From contig CALLAC010000024.1 in NCBI GenBank assembly GCA_938002655.1, positions 1-37,044 on the forward strand: 37,044 nucleotides of DNA, written 5' to 3'. The notes under the pieces were generated by a model. That model ran no database searches. It saw nothing but the letters and a program-made list of their open reading frames with translations, and had not been told where the DNA came from. This document shows, in pieces, positions 16,001-25,329 of the stretch (position 1 is its first letter; every line of letters starts with the position of its first letter). The translations under genes were made by a program, and so were the position numbers. The stretch is from an uncultured Cytophagales bacterium. Lineage in GTDB: Bacteria; Bacteroidota; Bacteroidia; Cytophagales; Thermonemataceae.

Positions 16001-18127
16001 TTGACAATATTTGAAATTTTCAAAAATTATAGTCTAACCAACGGACAGCAAGAATTACTAACAAACTTAAACGAGTTTTTAGTAGACAAAACCTCTTGCT
16101 TTCTGCTAAAAGGTTACGCAGGCACGGGAAAAACTTTTATGATGAAAGGTTTAACAGATTTTCTCAAATCTACTAACAGACCTTTTGTTTTGGCTGCACC
16201 AACAGGACGTGCCGCAAAAGTCATTTCAAAAATAACGAAATCAAAGGCTTACACTATCCATAAAACCATTTATTCAAATAAAGACATCAGGGAATTTAAA
16301 ACCGAAAATACAGACGGAACAGAAACCTTTAAATTTTATTACAACCTTAAAAACAACGACGACCCAACCAATACGGTTTATATCATAGATGAAGCCTCTA
16401 TGATTTCCGATATGTACTCGGAAGGTGAGTTTTTTCGGTTTGGTTCGGGTTTCTTGCTCAAAGACCTTTTCAAGTATATCAATTTTGACAACAACGACCA
16501 TAAGAAAAAAGTCATTTTCATTGGCGATAATGCACAGCTGCCACCTGTGAATATGAACTTTTCCCCTGCACTCAACGAACAATATCTGCGTGAAAAATAC
16601 CAAGTTTCTGTAAGCAGTTATGAACTAACAGAAGTCGTAAGACAGCAAAATGATAGTGGCATTTTATACAATGCAACTAAAATTCGTGATTCTTTGAAAA
16701 ACAATATTTTCAATCAAATTGATATTGAAACTCATTTTTCGGACATAAAGCCTGTTCAACACCAAGATTTACTAAAAACTTATTTACAAGCCTGCGAAAA
16801 TCAAATTGATGATGAAACTATAATCATTGCCTATTCCAATTCATCTGTTAAGGAATACAACGATTTTGTAAGAAGACATTTCTTTCCGAACCAAAGCACA
16901 ATTACAAAAGGCGACAGAATAATTCTAGTTAGTAATAATTACAATTACCCAATTGAGTTACTGAATGGCGATTTTGGCATTATACAAGAAGTAAGTCCTA
17001 TCAATGAAACACGAAATATAACCTTAAAGCGTAAAAATAACTCAGGAAACGTAATAGAAACAAAAATTCCTTTACACTTTCGGAATGTAATCATTCAATT
17101 CAAAGATACAGACGACAAAACCTACAATATTGAGTGTAAAATCATTGAAAATATTTTGTATTCCAAAGAACGGGATTTGAGTTCAGACGAGCTAAAGGCT
17201 TTGTATATTGATTTTAAAATCCGTCATCCAAACTTAAAAGCAGGCACAAAAGAATTCAAAGATGCTTTGCAAACAGACAAGTATTTTAATGCTTTGCGTA
17301 TCAAGTTTGGTTATGCTGTAACTTGTCATAAATCACAGGGAGGAGAGTGGAAACGAGCATTTGTAAATTGTAAAACATCAATGGGTTATTTTAATCAGTC
17401 TTATTTTCGTTGGCTTTACACAGCAATTACAAGAGCAAAAGAAGTTTTATATACCCTTGACGAACCGCATTTCAAAATTGACAGTAACCTAAAACCACCT
17501 AAAATAGAGAATTTCACTCCAAGACAAGATTTGATAGTTCTAAACCCCGAAGTTTTGGAAACTGAATTGGCTTTTGATTTTTCTGATGAACAAGAACACT
17601 TAAAAGCCATATTCTTTGCTGTTTTTGACTTGATAAAAGACGAAGGAATAAGTATTGAAAGCATTAAGCACTCTCAATGGCATGAGCATTACACCTTTGC
17701 AAAAGGCAATGATAAATCTACACTTAAAATTTATTACAATAAAAAAAATCAAATAAGCTATATTCAAAAAACCTGTAGCTCTGAACTAGGAAATTATCTT
17801 GCTATGAAATTAGAAATAATTGTTAAAAAAATAATATTCATAGACAAAAGAAACGAAGATGAGCCTAAACATTTTTATTTCCCACACGATTTTCTGAAAG
17901 ATTTTTATGATAGCATTTTATCAAAAATAAAACCACTGGGAATATTCATAGATGAAATAGAGCATAAGCCATTTCACGAAATTTATAAATTTCGTAAGAA
18001 TAATCTTGTAGCTTTTTATAAATTTTGGTATAATAGCGAAGGTTTATTTGGGAAAATAGAAATTATAGAAAACAAAACTACTGGACTAAAAGAAGAAATA
18101 AACAGAATACTCTATGGAAAGTTTTGA
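16001..18127 (+). CDS. SF1B (RecD/Dda-like) ATP-dependent helicase with duplicated unknown C-terminal module
   Basis: A 708-aa helicase, probably translated from TTG 16001 behind a purine-rich AAGGAAAA; the first internal ATG would delete Walker A. Motifs in order: GYAGTGKT (38-45), IIDEAS (127-132), GDNAQLPPV (174-182), EVVRQ (210-214), TCHKSQGGEW (440-449, UvrD_C_2 domain) and LYTAITRAKEVLY (471-483). These define a 5'-3' type SF1B DNA or RNA helicase similar to RecD2 and Dda. After about residue 525 comes an unknown region with two related copies (about 533-598 and 629-703) sharing IK-x2-GI-x-I-x2-I-x-H-x3-HE-x-Y-x-F-x-K and YN. The next gene overlaps its last 14 bases. The Walker A and B residues are intact, so it should be active. 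Its partner genes both carry cold-shock domains. Confidence 0.88.
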   Translation: MTIFEIFKNYSLTNGQQELLTNLNEFLVDKTSCFLLKGYAGTGKTFMMKGLTDFLKSTNRPFVLAAPTGRAAKVISKITKSKAYTIHKTIYSNKDIREFKTENTDGTETFKFYYNLKNNDDPTNTVYIIDEASMISDMYSEGEFFRFGSGFLLKDLFKYINFDNNDHKKKVIFIGDNAQLPPVNMNFSPALNEQYLREKYQVSVSSYELTEVVRQQNDSGILYNATKIRDSLKNNIFNQIDIETHFSDIKPVQHQDLLKTYLQACENQIDDETIIIAYSNSSVKEYNDFVRRHFFPNQSTITKGDRIILVSNNYNYPIELLNGDFGIIQEVSPINETRNITLKRKNNSGNVIETKIPLHFRNVIIQFKDTDDKTYNIECKIIENILYSKERDLSSDELKALYIDFKIRHPNLKAGTKEFKDALQTDKYFNALRIKFGYAVTCHKSQGGEWKRAFVNCKTSMGYFNQSYFRWLYTAITRAKEVLYTLDEPHFKIDSNLKPPKIENFTPRQDLIVLNPEVLETELAFDFSDEQEHLKAIFFAVFDLIKDEGISIESIKHSQWHEHYTFAKGNDKSTLKIYYNKKNQISYIQKTCSSELGNYLAMKLEIIVKKIIFIDKRNEDEPKHFYFPHDFLKDFYDSILSKIKPLGIFIDEIEHKPFHEIYKFRKNNLVAFYKFWYNSEGLFGKIEIIENKTTGLKEEINRILYGKF

Positions 18128-20531
18128 AAGTTTTGAAGGAAAAATTATTAGTTTCAACGGTAAGTATGGTTTTATAAAGTTTGAAAAAGGAACTGCATAT
18201 TTTCATTCTAGTTACGTAAAACCAGAGTTGTTACCTAATTTGGAAGTGAATAGCAGAGTAGTTTGCGAAGTTATGCCCTCTACCAAAAAACCAGGCACTT
18301 GGCAAGTGGTTCGCTTTATTAGCATTGAAAAATATGAGAAAAAAGAACATCCACCTAATAGTGTTGCAATTGTGAAGTTTTTTGATGATAATAGAAGATT
18401 TGGTTTTCTAAGTAATGAAAATGGAGATTACTTTGTGCATGGTAATGACTTGAAAAACACCACTTCTATAAATAAAGATGAGATGTGTTTATTTTATCCG
18501 GTTCCTTCCATAAAAAAAAACTCATCATACGATGCCCGCAGCGTATATGTTTTGAGAAAAAACATTGAAAATTTAGAAAGTTTGGTTGATGAATATTTGA
18601 AAATAATTCAAAAATTGGATAATGCTACCAAGTACGAGCAAGTAAAGGAAATTTATAAATTCCTGAATCAATCACAACAGAGTGAATTTATACAAAAAGC
18701 TTATCAAATTGCTGATGAAGATAGAAAAATTTATTTTTGGATAGATGGTTATACCAATCAAGTAAATTTAGATTACTTACCTAAGGTTTTAGAAAAAACT
18801 ATTGATTTTTATTTTTATGAAATTTACGAAAGCATTTATAAGAAGCTAACCGAGGAGGAACGCCTCAAGGTTAGTATGGATTTTCTCATACACATTCAAA
18901 AATTGGATAATGATACCAAGTACGAGCAAGTAAAGAAAATATACGAACAATTATCTTTAAATAATAAATTCTATTTCATCAGAAAAGCCTATGAAATGTT
19001 CAATAAGGAGTCTGAAGAAGTTTTCAATCTTGCAAATCATCAATTTGAGGATTTAAGATTAAAAGATTCAATAGAAGAATTTTTATTTTTATCTTCGTTC
19101 TTACTACTCAAACCTAAAAAAAATAAATATTATGGTATTCCTCTATTGAAACTAATACAAAAGGATATACTTTATGTGAAAAATAATGTTGAGGTTTTTG
19201 ATAGTAGTCTATTAAAGTTCTTTTATGGCTTATTAAAATTTGAATACTTCAGGTATTATCCTAGTGATGAATACAAAGAAATTGAAAATTTTATATCATA
19301 CAAGTTGGAAAACTTTGATTTTAAGAGTCTTCTATCAAGTGGAAATTTATCAGAAAGTTTAAAAATTGAAATAGTAGCCACTATTGGGGAATTGAGTAAG
19401 TATTTAACATCTCCTTACAAAAGCGATTTTTTTGAGAAATATGCAAATATTTTTATAGAAAATTTAGAACAAAATATTGATAAATACTTAAAAAATGAAG
19501 AAGACCTTATAAATAAATTGATGAAAATCAATATAATTGATAAAGAAATCTGTAACAATTTTATCAATAGAAATGCCATCTATTTCAGTACATATACGAA
19601 AATGAAACTTTGGTTACATGATTTATACGAAATATTCGATTACAATAACTATGGTTTTTATTATTTCAGGCTTAATAAATACGAGAAAAAGAGATATAAC
19701 CAAAAAGCTCGTGAGCTAATGAAAGAAGAAGTAAAAAAAATGATGATTGCTCAAAGGATACCTTGGCAATACCAATATACCGACGAGAAAAATATAAATC
19801 ATTATACAGCTACGTGGCGTAGTATTTGGTTTCTTGATAAAAAAATTAAATTTTGCATAAAAGAAATAGATGATGAAAATATCTTTTCTGTTCCTTATGA
19901 GTGGGAATACAGCAAAGAAGAATTTAACTTTTTGTATGGTTATTTATCAAAAAAACGAATTGAAGAAGTAATAGTACAAGAAAAAGAAGGAGTTATACTA
20001 AAAGTAAAAGGATTGGATATATTAGAAGAGTATATCTATAAAGCAATTATAGAAAAAGAAGTAAAAGAAAAAGGGCTAGAAAATTTTGTGAAAAAAGAAG
20101 GAGAAAACAAAATTCCACCTAGTTTGATTATCAGAAATCAGTGTATAAATTATCTGAATGATTTACAAGATGCAGGAATAAGTCCTATTGTAATATATGA
20201 AATTAGCCGCGACTATACAACAGGTAATATTTATACAGATACTTCATTGCTATTTAGTATTACAAGAAATGAATATGTGTTTATTATATGGGAGAGTTTA
20301 GAATTTAATAAAGCCAAGGCTACTCACATTTTCAAAGTAGAAAAAGAAATATATGGGGAATATTTTGAAAATATCTCAAATTTTATTCAAAATAACTTAA
20401 AAGTTCGCTCAAAATTGAATTCAAATGATTTTGAAGAAAAAGAAAAACTCAAATACTTGTGTAGAATAGACCATGATAATTTTGACTTTAAAAAGTGGGA
20501 AAACCAATTATTGAATATATTAGAAAATTAA
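18114..20531 (+). CDS. Large protein with two N-terminal cold-shock-like OB folds and an unknown body
   Basis: An 805-aa protein. Residues 8-72 form one cold-shock-like domain (GKIISFNGKYGFIKF with AYFHSS) and 83-148 a second (VAIVKFFDDNRRFGFLS with DYFVHGND); both keep the aromatic RNP1/RNP2-type positions, so nucleic acid binding is likely. The remaining 650 residues are helical, rich in Lys, Glu, Tyr and Phe, and unlike any family I recognise. A short internal duplication occurs at residues 165-180 and 261-276 (IQKLDN-x-TKYEQVK-x-IY). The gene is exceptionally AT-rich; for example, bases 19441-19500 contain only 9 G or C. It overlaps the helicase by 14 bases, and its stop overlaps the next start by one base. 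I cannot assign a catalytic function; a nuclease or sensor role is neither shown nor excluded. Confidence 0.82.
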   Translation: MESFESFEGKIISFNGKYGFIKFEKGTAYFHSSYVKPELLPNLEVNSRVVCEVMPSTKKPGTWQVVRFISIEKYEKKEHPPNSVAIVKFFDDNRRFGFLSNENGDYFVHGNDLKNTTSINKDEMCLFYPVPSIKKNSSYDARSVYVLRKNIENLESLVDEYLKIIQKLDNATKYEQVKEIYKFLNQSQQSEFIQKAYQIADEDRKIYFWIDGYTNQVNLDYLPKVLEKTIDFYFYEIYESIYKKLTEEERLKVSMDFLIHIQKLDNDTKYEQVKKIYEQLSLNNKFYFIRKAYEMFNKESEEVFNLANHQFEDLRLKDSIEEFLFLSSFLLLKPKKNKYYGIPLLKLIQKDILYVKNNVEVFDSSLLKFFYGLLKFEYFRYYPSDEYKEIENFISYKLENFDFKSLLSSGNLSESLKIEIVATIGELSKYLTSPYKSDFFEKYANIFIENLEQNIDKYLKNEEDLINKLMKINIIDKEICNNFINRNAIYFSTYTKMKLWLHDLYEIFDYNNYGFYYFRLNKYEKKRYNQKARELMKEEVKKMMIAQRIPWQYQYTDEKNINHYTATWRSIWFLDKKIKFCIKEIDDENIFSVPYEWEYSKEEFNFLYGYLSKKRIEEVIVQEKEGVILKVKGLDILEEYIYKAIIEKEVKEKGLENFVKKEGENKIPPSLIIRNQCINYLNDLQDAGISPIVIYEISRDYTTGNIYTDTSLLFSITRNEYVFIIWESLEFNKAKATHIFKVEKEIYGEYFENISNFIQNNLKVRSKLNSNDFEEKEKLKYLCRIDHDNFDFKKWENQLLNILEN

Positions 20532-21835
20532 TGCAAGACACTCAAACTCTCAAAATCCAAGCTGAACAGCTTCGTAAAGCCAAAAAATACGCTGATGCTT
20601 TGCCTCTTTACAAAAAACTATGGGAAGAACACCGAGAAAGTTGTAACGTGTGGGAAGGCTGGGCATATGCTTATTGTCTAAAACAACAGAAAGAATATAG
20701 CAAAGCCTTGGAAATTTGTAGAGAAGTGTATAAACTCAAACCTAATTTTGAGAATATAAAAGGTGTTTATGCGTGGTGCATTTATTATACAGAAATTGCC
20801 GTTGAGAAAGTCAATGATGAACAAAGGTTTCTTAAAGCAGGAGAAGCCATTTTAAAGCTATCAAAACAAGAAGACCCATACTCGCCTTACACACAAACCG
20901 TTTTCAAAATTTTGCAGTATCTCAATGATAAAGCCATTTACCCAACCGATAAAATTTTAGAATGGACAAATAAACTAAATTTTGAAATTTTGGATAATAC
21001 ACCTTTTTCATTTACGGATAACGAAGGAAAAACAAGGGAGATAGCACCTAAAAAAGAGCAATATTTTATGTGGCGAACTAAGGCATTGCTCGAAAAAGGC
21101 TTATTTGATGAATGTATAAAATTGAGCCAAAAGGCTTTAAATACATTCGAGAAGTTTCATTACAACAACGATATTTGGTTTGTTAGGCGTATTGCCTTGT
21201 CTTACAAAGGTTTAGGACAATCAGAAATAGCTTTAGAACAATTAAAATCATTATTAAAACGAAAAAATGAATGGTTTATTCATAAGGAAATAGCAGAGAT
21301 TTATTTTGAGCAAGGTAACAATGAGCAAGCCCTTAAATTTGCCATTGACAGTGCTTTGAGTTTTGGAGATGCAGATAAAAAACTAAATGTCTATAAACTT
21401 TTGTTCGAAATTTTGATGAGCAATAATCAAAAAGAGGAAGCCAAAAAGCATATTGAATTTATCTATCAAATTCGTAAGGCAATGAACTGGAAAATAGACA
21501 ACGATTTACAAAATCTTATCAATCAATTTCAAATTGACACGACAAAAACAATTGATTTGAGAAATTTTGAGAGAGAATTAAAACAAATTTGGGAAAAACT
21601 AAAATTCAATAACCAAACACAACTAACAGGAACGATAAAAGCAATACTTCCGAACGGCAAAGCAGGCTTTATTGAAACTGAAAATAAAAAATCGTATTAT
21701 TTCCAATTACGAAATTTCAAAGCAAAGCCCGAATTGGCAAAAGTAGGACAAAAAGTAACTTTCTTTTTAGAAGAAGGTTTTGATGCAAAAAAGAACCAAA
21801 AGACAGAGAATGCAGTAAATGTGAAAATATTTTAA
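20531..21835 (+). CDS. TPR-repeat protein with C-terminal cold-shock-like OB fold
   Basis: The 434-aa protein starts at ATG 20531, whose A is the last base of the upstream TAA (TAATG), so translation is coupled; an ATG at 20495 inside the previous gene is less likely. Tetratricopeptide-like helix pairs are visible at about residues 5-75 (AKKYADALPLYKKLW, KEYSKALEICREVYKLKP) and 185-310 (GLGQSEIALEQLKSLL, EQGNNEQALKFAIDSAL). The C-terminus (about 365-434) is a cold-shock-like domain (GTIKAILPNGKAGFIET, SYYFQLRNF, GQKVTFFLEEGFDAKKN). TPRs bind proteins and OB folds bind single-stranded nucleic acid, so this may be an adaptor between the helicase and its substrate; that is inference. It converges on tamL, with only 26 bases between stops. 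Confidence 0.85.
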   Translation: MQDTQTLKIQAEQLRKAKKYADALPLYKKLWEEHRESCNVWEGWAYAYCLKQQKEYSKALEICREVYKLKPNFENIKGVYAWCIYYTEIAVEKVNDEQRFLKAGEAILKLSKQEDPYSPYTQTVFKILQYLNDKAIYPTDKILEWTNKLNFEILDNTPFSFTDNEGKTREIAPKKEQYFMWRTKALLEKGLFDECIKLSQKALNTFEKFHYNNDIWFVRRIALSYKGLGQSEIALEQLKSLLKRKNEWFIHKEIAEIYFEQGNNEQALKFAIDSALSFGDADKKLNVYKLLFEILMSNNQKEEAKKHIEFIYQIRKAMNWKIDNDLQNLINQFQIDTTKTIDLRNFERELKQIWEKLKFNNQTQLTGTIKAILPNGKAGFIETENKKSYYFQLRNFKAKPELAKVGQKVTFFLEEGFDAKKNQKTENAVNVKIF

Positions 21836-21861
21836 TTTTGTAAAATAACCTGACAGGTCGC

Positions 21862-24540
21862 CTAAAACGGATACCCAATACCAATATTGAGGACGGCTAA
21901 ATTAGAACCAGCGAAAAGCCTTTTCAGACGAACTTCTGGTAAAACGAAACGGCTTTTTTCAGGACGAGCAGGGTCAAATACTCGTAATCCTAAATCTATG
22001 CGAATAAGCAGAAAAGTAAAATCCATACGTAAACCTGTGCCCGTAGCTACACCTAATTCTTTGTAAAAATTTGTACTGAATTTGCCACCCAACAAGCCTA
22101 CATCTTGTAAAGTCCAAATATTGCCTATATCGATAAACCAAACTGAATGGAAAAAGCTCCATAGCTTGAAACGCCATTCAACATTGGCTTCAATAACTAT
22201 GTTGCCCTGTTTTTCTACATTCACAAGGCTATCAGGTGGATTGAACGAACCAGGTCCTAAACGACGTTGTATCCAGCCTCGCATTGTGTTGCCTCCTGAA
22301 AAGAAAAATTTTTCATAAGGTAAAATATCAGAGTTACTGTAAGGAGAAGCTACTCCTACAAATAAACGAGTAGCTATTTTAGAATGACTGTTTCTCTGAT
22401 GCGATAGCGGTTGATAGTACTTGAACTCTGTAGAAACTCGCCAAAACTTAAAATATTCTAAACCAAAAATTTTATTTCTTTCTAAAAAATCCCTATTGAA
22501 TAAATTGAGCACTGTACCGCCGAGTTCGGTACCAAATCGCCCATAATACTGAACATCGTTTATTCTGTGATTGATAGTATTGTATTCGTAATAAAAATGA
22601 GAGCTAGTTATCAGAGCATTCCGGAAACTTAGTTCCAAGTTGTTGCCTTGTAATCTAAAATTTTCTAGTAATTTACTGAACCTCTCATCTTTTCGATAAG
22701 TATTTATAACGTTTAGGTCAATAGGGGAAAATCCAAAATTTTTGTAAGGAAATTGATACCAATTGTACGTAAGAGCTAAACGAAAATTTCTTCTGCCATA
22801 TTCAGGACGACGAACAAAGGCTATCCCTGCATTGAAACGCGTACTTGGTGCAAGAGTATTGATAGAAGGCTTGTATTTGATTTTTCCTGGTACGAATAAA
22901 AGAGGCGTAATATAAGTAGAGTTAAAGCCAATTTGTGTAGTTTGATACACTTCGCCTAGATTGATAAAACTTGCTTGCCCATCAATAGAAAAAAGAAAAT
23001 TATTTTCTAAAATACCACAACCTTTCCATAAATTTCTGATTTTTAGAGACGTATTGAAAAATGGACCTGGAACGTTCTGAGCAATTGAACCGCCGATTTC
23101 ATTGACCATCTCAAATTTATCATTGGGGGTGGCAAGTATGGCAACATCTAAACCACCTCGCTTATCATCACGAGTTTGCAAGCTACGAAATTTAAAAAGG
23201 TTCAAGCTAGAAAGATTATGCCCTGTTTGGTCGAAAACAGATTTATTGTAAGGTGCATTCGGGCGTAAAAGAATTTTCGTATAAAGAATTTTCGGAGAAT
23301 ACTCTCTTTGTGATGTAAGATGAATAAATTTGATAGCTTTATCAGGTTCTTGGCTGGGAAAATAATAGCCCATTTGGGTAGTATCTTTCGGGTTAAATAC
23401 AGTTTCATCTTTTACAATGAAATAAACTTTGTTAATTTTGTATTGAATGTGTTTTCCTAAGATTTCATCCAAATAGATTTGAGATAAGGCATTTCCTATG
23501 GTATTTTGCTGAATAAATGAAGTATCTCGTTTTTTAGGATTATTGATAATAAAACGCAGGTGAGCTAAATTTTTCTTTTTCACTATTATTTCACTATCCA
23601 TAGCTTCACCTGTAAATATTCCTTCTTTCTTTGTAATGCTTGTATCTACTTGTATGATGATATATTGTTTATCAAAACGATAAAAACCATTTTCTAAAAG
23701 CAGTTTTTCGATGCGTTCTCGCTCTTGAAGGGCTTTATCACGTTCTAAAATTTGTCCTACTTTTAATTTACCTGACGAATATTTTATAAGAGAGTCTATG
23801 ATTGGATTATCGGTTACGTAGTAAATGCTGTCAATACGATGCGGCTCACCTTCTTGAATAAAATACGTAACCTTGATGGTCTTTACTGCACTTTTTCCAA
23901 GCTTTACTATCGATGAATCTACCTTATAGCTTACTTTGCTTGCAAAAAAACCTTTGATGTAAAGATACTCTTGCATTTCTTTACGAGTTTTTTCAATATT
24001 TTCAGGATTATAAATACTGAAAGGCTCACCAATAGCTCGCATACGAAAGGTGCCTTTTTCTTTTTCTAGTTCTAGCCTAGCAATTACTTTATCTCGCTTT
24101 TTCTTAATTTTATTGTATCGTTTTTGGTTATTTTGTTTTATAGCATTTTGTAGTAATGTATCGTAATGGATTTGTTGTGCTTCCAATCTATAATCAACAT
24201 AGCCATTTTTTTTTCTCTTCTTGTTCAATTCAGCTTGCAAAATTTTTATTTTTTCAGGATTTTTTTCGATTTTTTCGGCGTACTCGGCCAGTAAAATACT
24301 ATCTTTGAGCCTTTGCATTTCTACACGTCTACGACTGCTTTCATAAATAGAAGCATAAGGCATAAATTTCCAAAAAATTTTTCTATTGGCTTTTTGCCTG
24401 TAAAGAGCTTCTAATTCTTCGGTTGTGATATATTTATTACCTTTGATACTTTGTTTGTAAAGAATGTAATCTTTCGGTAAAAATGAAGAACAAGATGAAA
24501 CAAATAAAACAAAAGAGAAAAAGCTGATAAATTTTTTCAT
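21862..24540 (-). CDS. tamL: BamA/TamA-family outer membrane lipoprotein (TamL-like)
   Basis: An 892-aa outer membrane protein of the Omp85 superfamily. It has a lipoprotein signal peptide with lipobox ending in FVSSC (Cys17), unlike classical BamA, and matches TamL, the lipidated TamA homologue of Bacteroidota that works with TamB in envelope biogenesis. A Lys/Glu-rich helical stretch (about 60-170) precedes POTRA-like domains (about 175-320). The beta-barrel fills roughly the last 400 residues and carries the conserved GGNTMRGWIQRRLGPGSF (about 748-765), the RGF-type barrel lid loop. The protein ends in an outer-membrane beta-strand, LAVLNIGIGYPF. It is divergent from the SpoU methyltransferase, with 36 bases between the starts. 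Confidence 0.88.
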   Translation of the reverse strand: MKKFISFFSFVLFVSSCSSFLPKDYILYKQSIKGNKYITTEELEALYRQKANRKIFWKFMPYASIYESSRRRVEMQRLKDSILLAEYAEKIEKNPEKIKILQAELNKKRKKNGYVDYRLEAQQIHYDTLLQNAIKQNNQKRYNKIKKKRDKVIARLELEKEKGTFRMRAIGEPFSIYNPENIEKTRKEMQEYLYIKGFFASKVSYKVDSSIVKLGKSAVKTIKVTYFIQEGEPHRIDSIYYVTDNPIIDSLIKYSSGKLKVGQILERDKALQERERIEKLLLENGFYRFDKQYIIIQVDTSITKKEGIFTGEAMDSEIIVKKKNLAHLRFIINNPKKRDTSFIQQNTIGNALSQIYLDEILGKHIQYKINKVYFIVKDETVFNPKDTTQMGYYFPSQEPDKAIKFIHLTSQREYSPKILYTKILLRPNAPYNKSVFDQTGHNLSSLNLFKFRSLQTRDDKRGGLDVAILATPNDKFEMVNEIGGSIAQNVPGPFFNTSLKIRNLWKGCGILENNFLFSIDGQASFINLGEVYQTTQIGFNSTYITPLLFVPGKIKYKPSINTLAPSTRFNAGIAFVRRPEYGRRNFRLALTYNWYQFPYKNFGFSPIDLNVINTYRKDERFSKLLENFRLQGNNLELSFRNALITSSHFYYEYNTINHRINDVQYYGRFGTELGGTVLNLFNRDFLERNKIFGLEYFKFWRVSTEFKYYQPLSHQRNSHSKIATRLFVGVASPYSNSDILPYEKFFFSGGNTMRGWIQRRLGPGSFNPPDSLVNVEKQGNIVIEANVEWRFKLWSFFHSVWFIDIGNIWTLQDVGLLGGKFSTNFYKELGVATGTGLRMDFTFLLIRIDLGLRVFDPARPEKSRFVLPEVRLKRLFAGSNLAVLNIGIGYPF

Positions 24541-24576
24541 AGCATCTTTTAAACAATAACTATACGCAAAATAGCA

Positions 24577-25329
24577 ATGATTTCACAAAAATGGAAAAAA
24601 CTTGTTAAATCTTTACATCAAAAAAAATACCGAGACCAAGAAAAACTCTTCTTAGTAGAAGGAGAAAAGCCGATTTTAGAATTACTTACTTCCAATTTTC
24701 ATATTGAAAAGATTTTTGTAACTGATTTATTTCTGAAAAGAAATCCTAATTTTTTGCAAGATTTTGAGATACTATCTGCCTCAGAACTTGCTCAAATCAG
24801 TGCTATGGAAAATAATCAGATGGCTTTGGCAATCGTAAGACAATACGAAAACAAGCCTCTGTATCCCGATAATAATATAATTCTTGCTTTGGATAATATC
24901 CAAGACCCAGGGAACTTAGGTACAATACTAAGAATTTGTGATTGGTATGGAATACGTAAAGTTGTTTGTAACAACCAAACAGTTGATTTATACAACTTAA
25001 AAGTTATCAATGCTAGCAAAGGAAGTTTTTTAAGAGTACAATGCTTTTATACAAACTTGCAAAATTATTTGAAGTATTGTGTCGAAAATTTTAGTGAAGC
25101 ACTTATTTATGCGAGTACCTTGCAAGGGAAAAGCGTCTACGAAATAAAATTTCAGAAGCCTGCTATCTTGATAATGGGAAATGAAGCAAGAGGTATCAGC
25201 AAAGATATTTTATCTTATGTTAAGCAAGAAATTTCTATACCTCGCCCTAAGGGTGGGGGAGCTGAATCATTGAATGTAGCCATTGCTACTGCTATTATAG
25301 TAGATAAATTTTTTCAGAATTTTAAATAG
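24577..25329 (+). CDS. SpoU/TrmH-family RNA 2'-O-methyltransferase
   Basis: A 250-aa SPOUT-fold enzyme that transfers a methyl group from S-adenosylmethionine to a ribose 2'-OH in tRNA or rRNA. An N-terminal L30e-like substrate-binding part (KLFLVEGEKPILELL) precedes the catalytic domain with motif 1 LDNIQDPGNLGTILR (about 105-119), motif 2 ILIMGNEARGIS and motif 3 ISIPRPKGGGAESLNVAIA, which forms the knotted cofactor site. The position modified (for example 23S G2251 as in RlmB, or another site) cannot be determined. Its last bases overlap the convergent transporter gene by 8 bases. Confidence 0.92.
   Translation: MISQKWKKLVKSLHQKKYRDQEKLFLVEGEKPILELLTSNFHIEKIFVTDLFLKRNPNFLQDFEILSASELAQISAMENNQMALAIVRQYENKPLYPDNNIILALDNIQDPGNLGTILRICDWYGIRKVVCNNQTVDLYNLKVINASKGSFLRVQCFYTNLQNYLKYCVENFSEALIYASTLQGKSVYEIKFQKPAILIMGNEARGISKDILSYVKQEISIPRPKGGGAESLNVAIATAIIVDKFFQNFK

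Noticed and set aside
21848-21858. Palindrome ACCTG-A-CAGGT between the TPR gene and tamL, possible attachment site or terminator
   Set aside because: Only 11 bases, with too small a loop for a good hairpin, and no matching copy at the left end of the cluster. Such sequences are common between genes in Bacteroidota.
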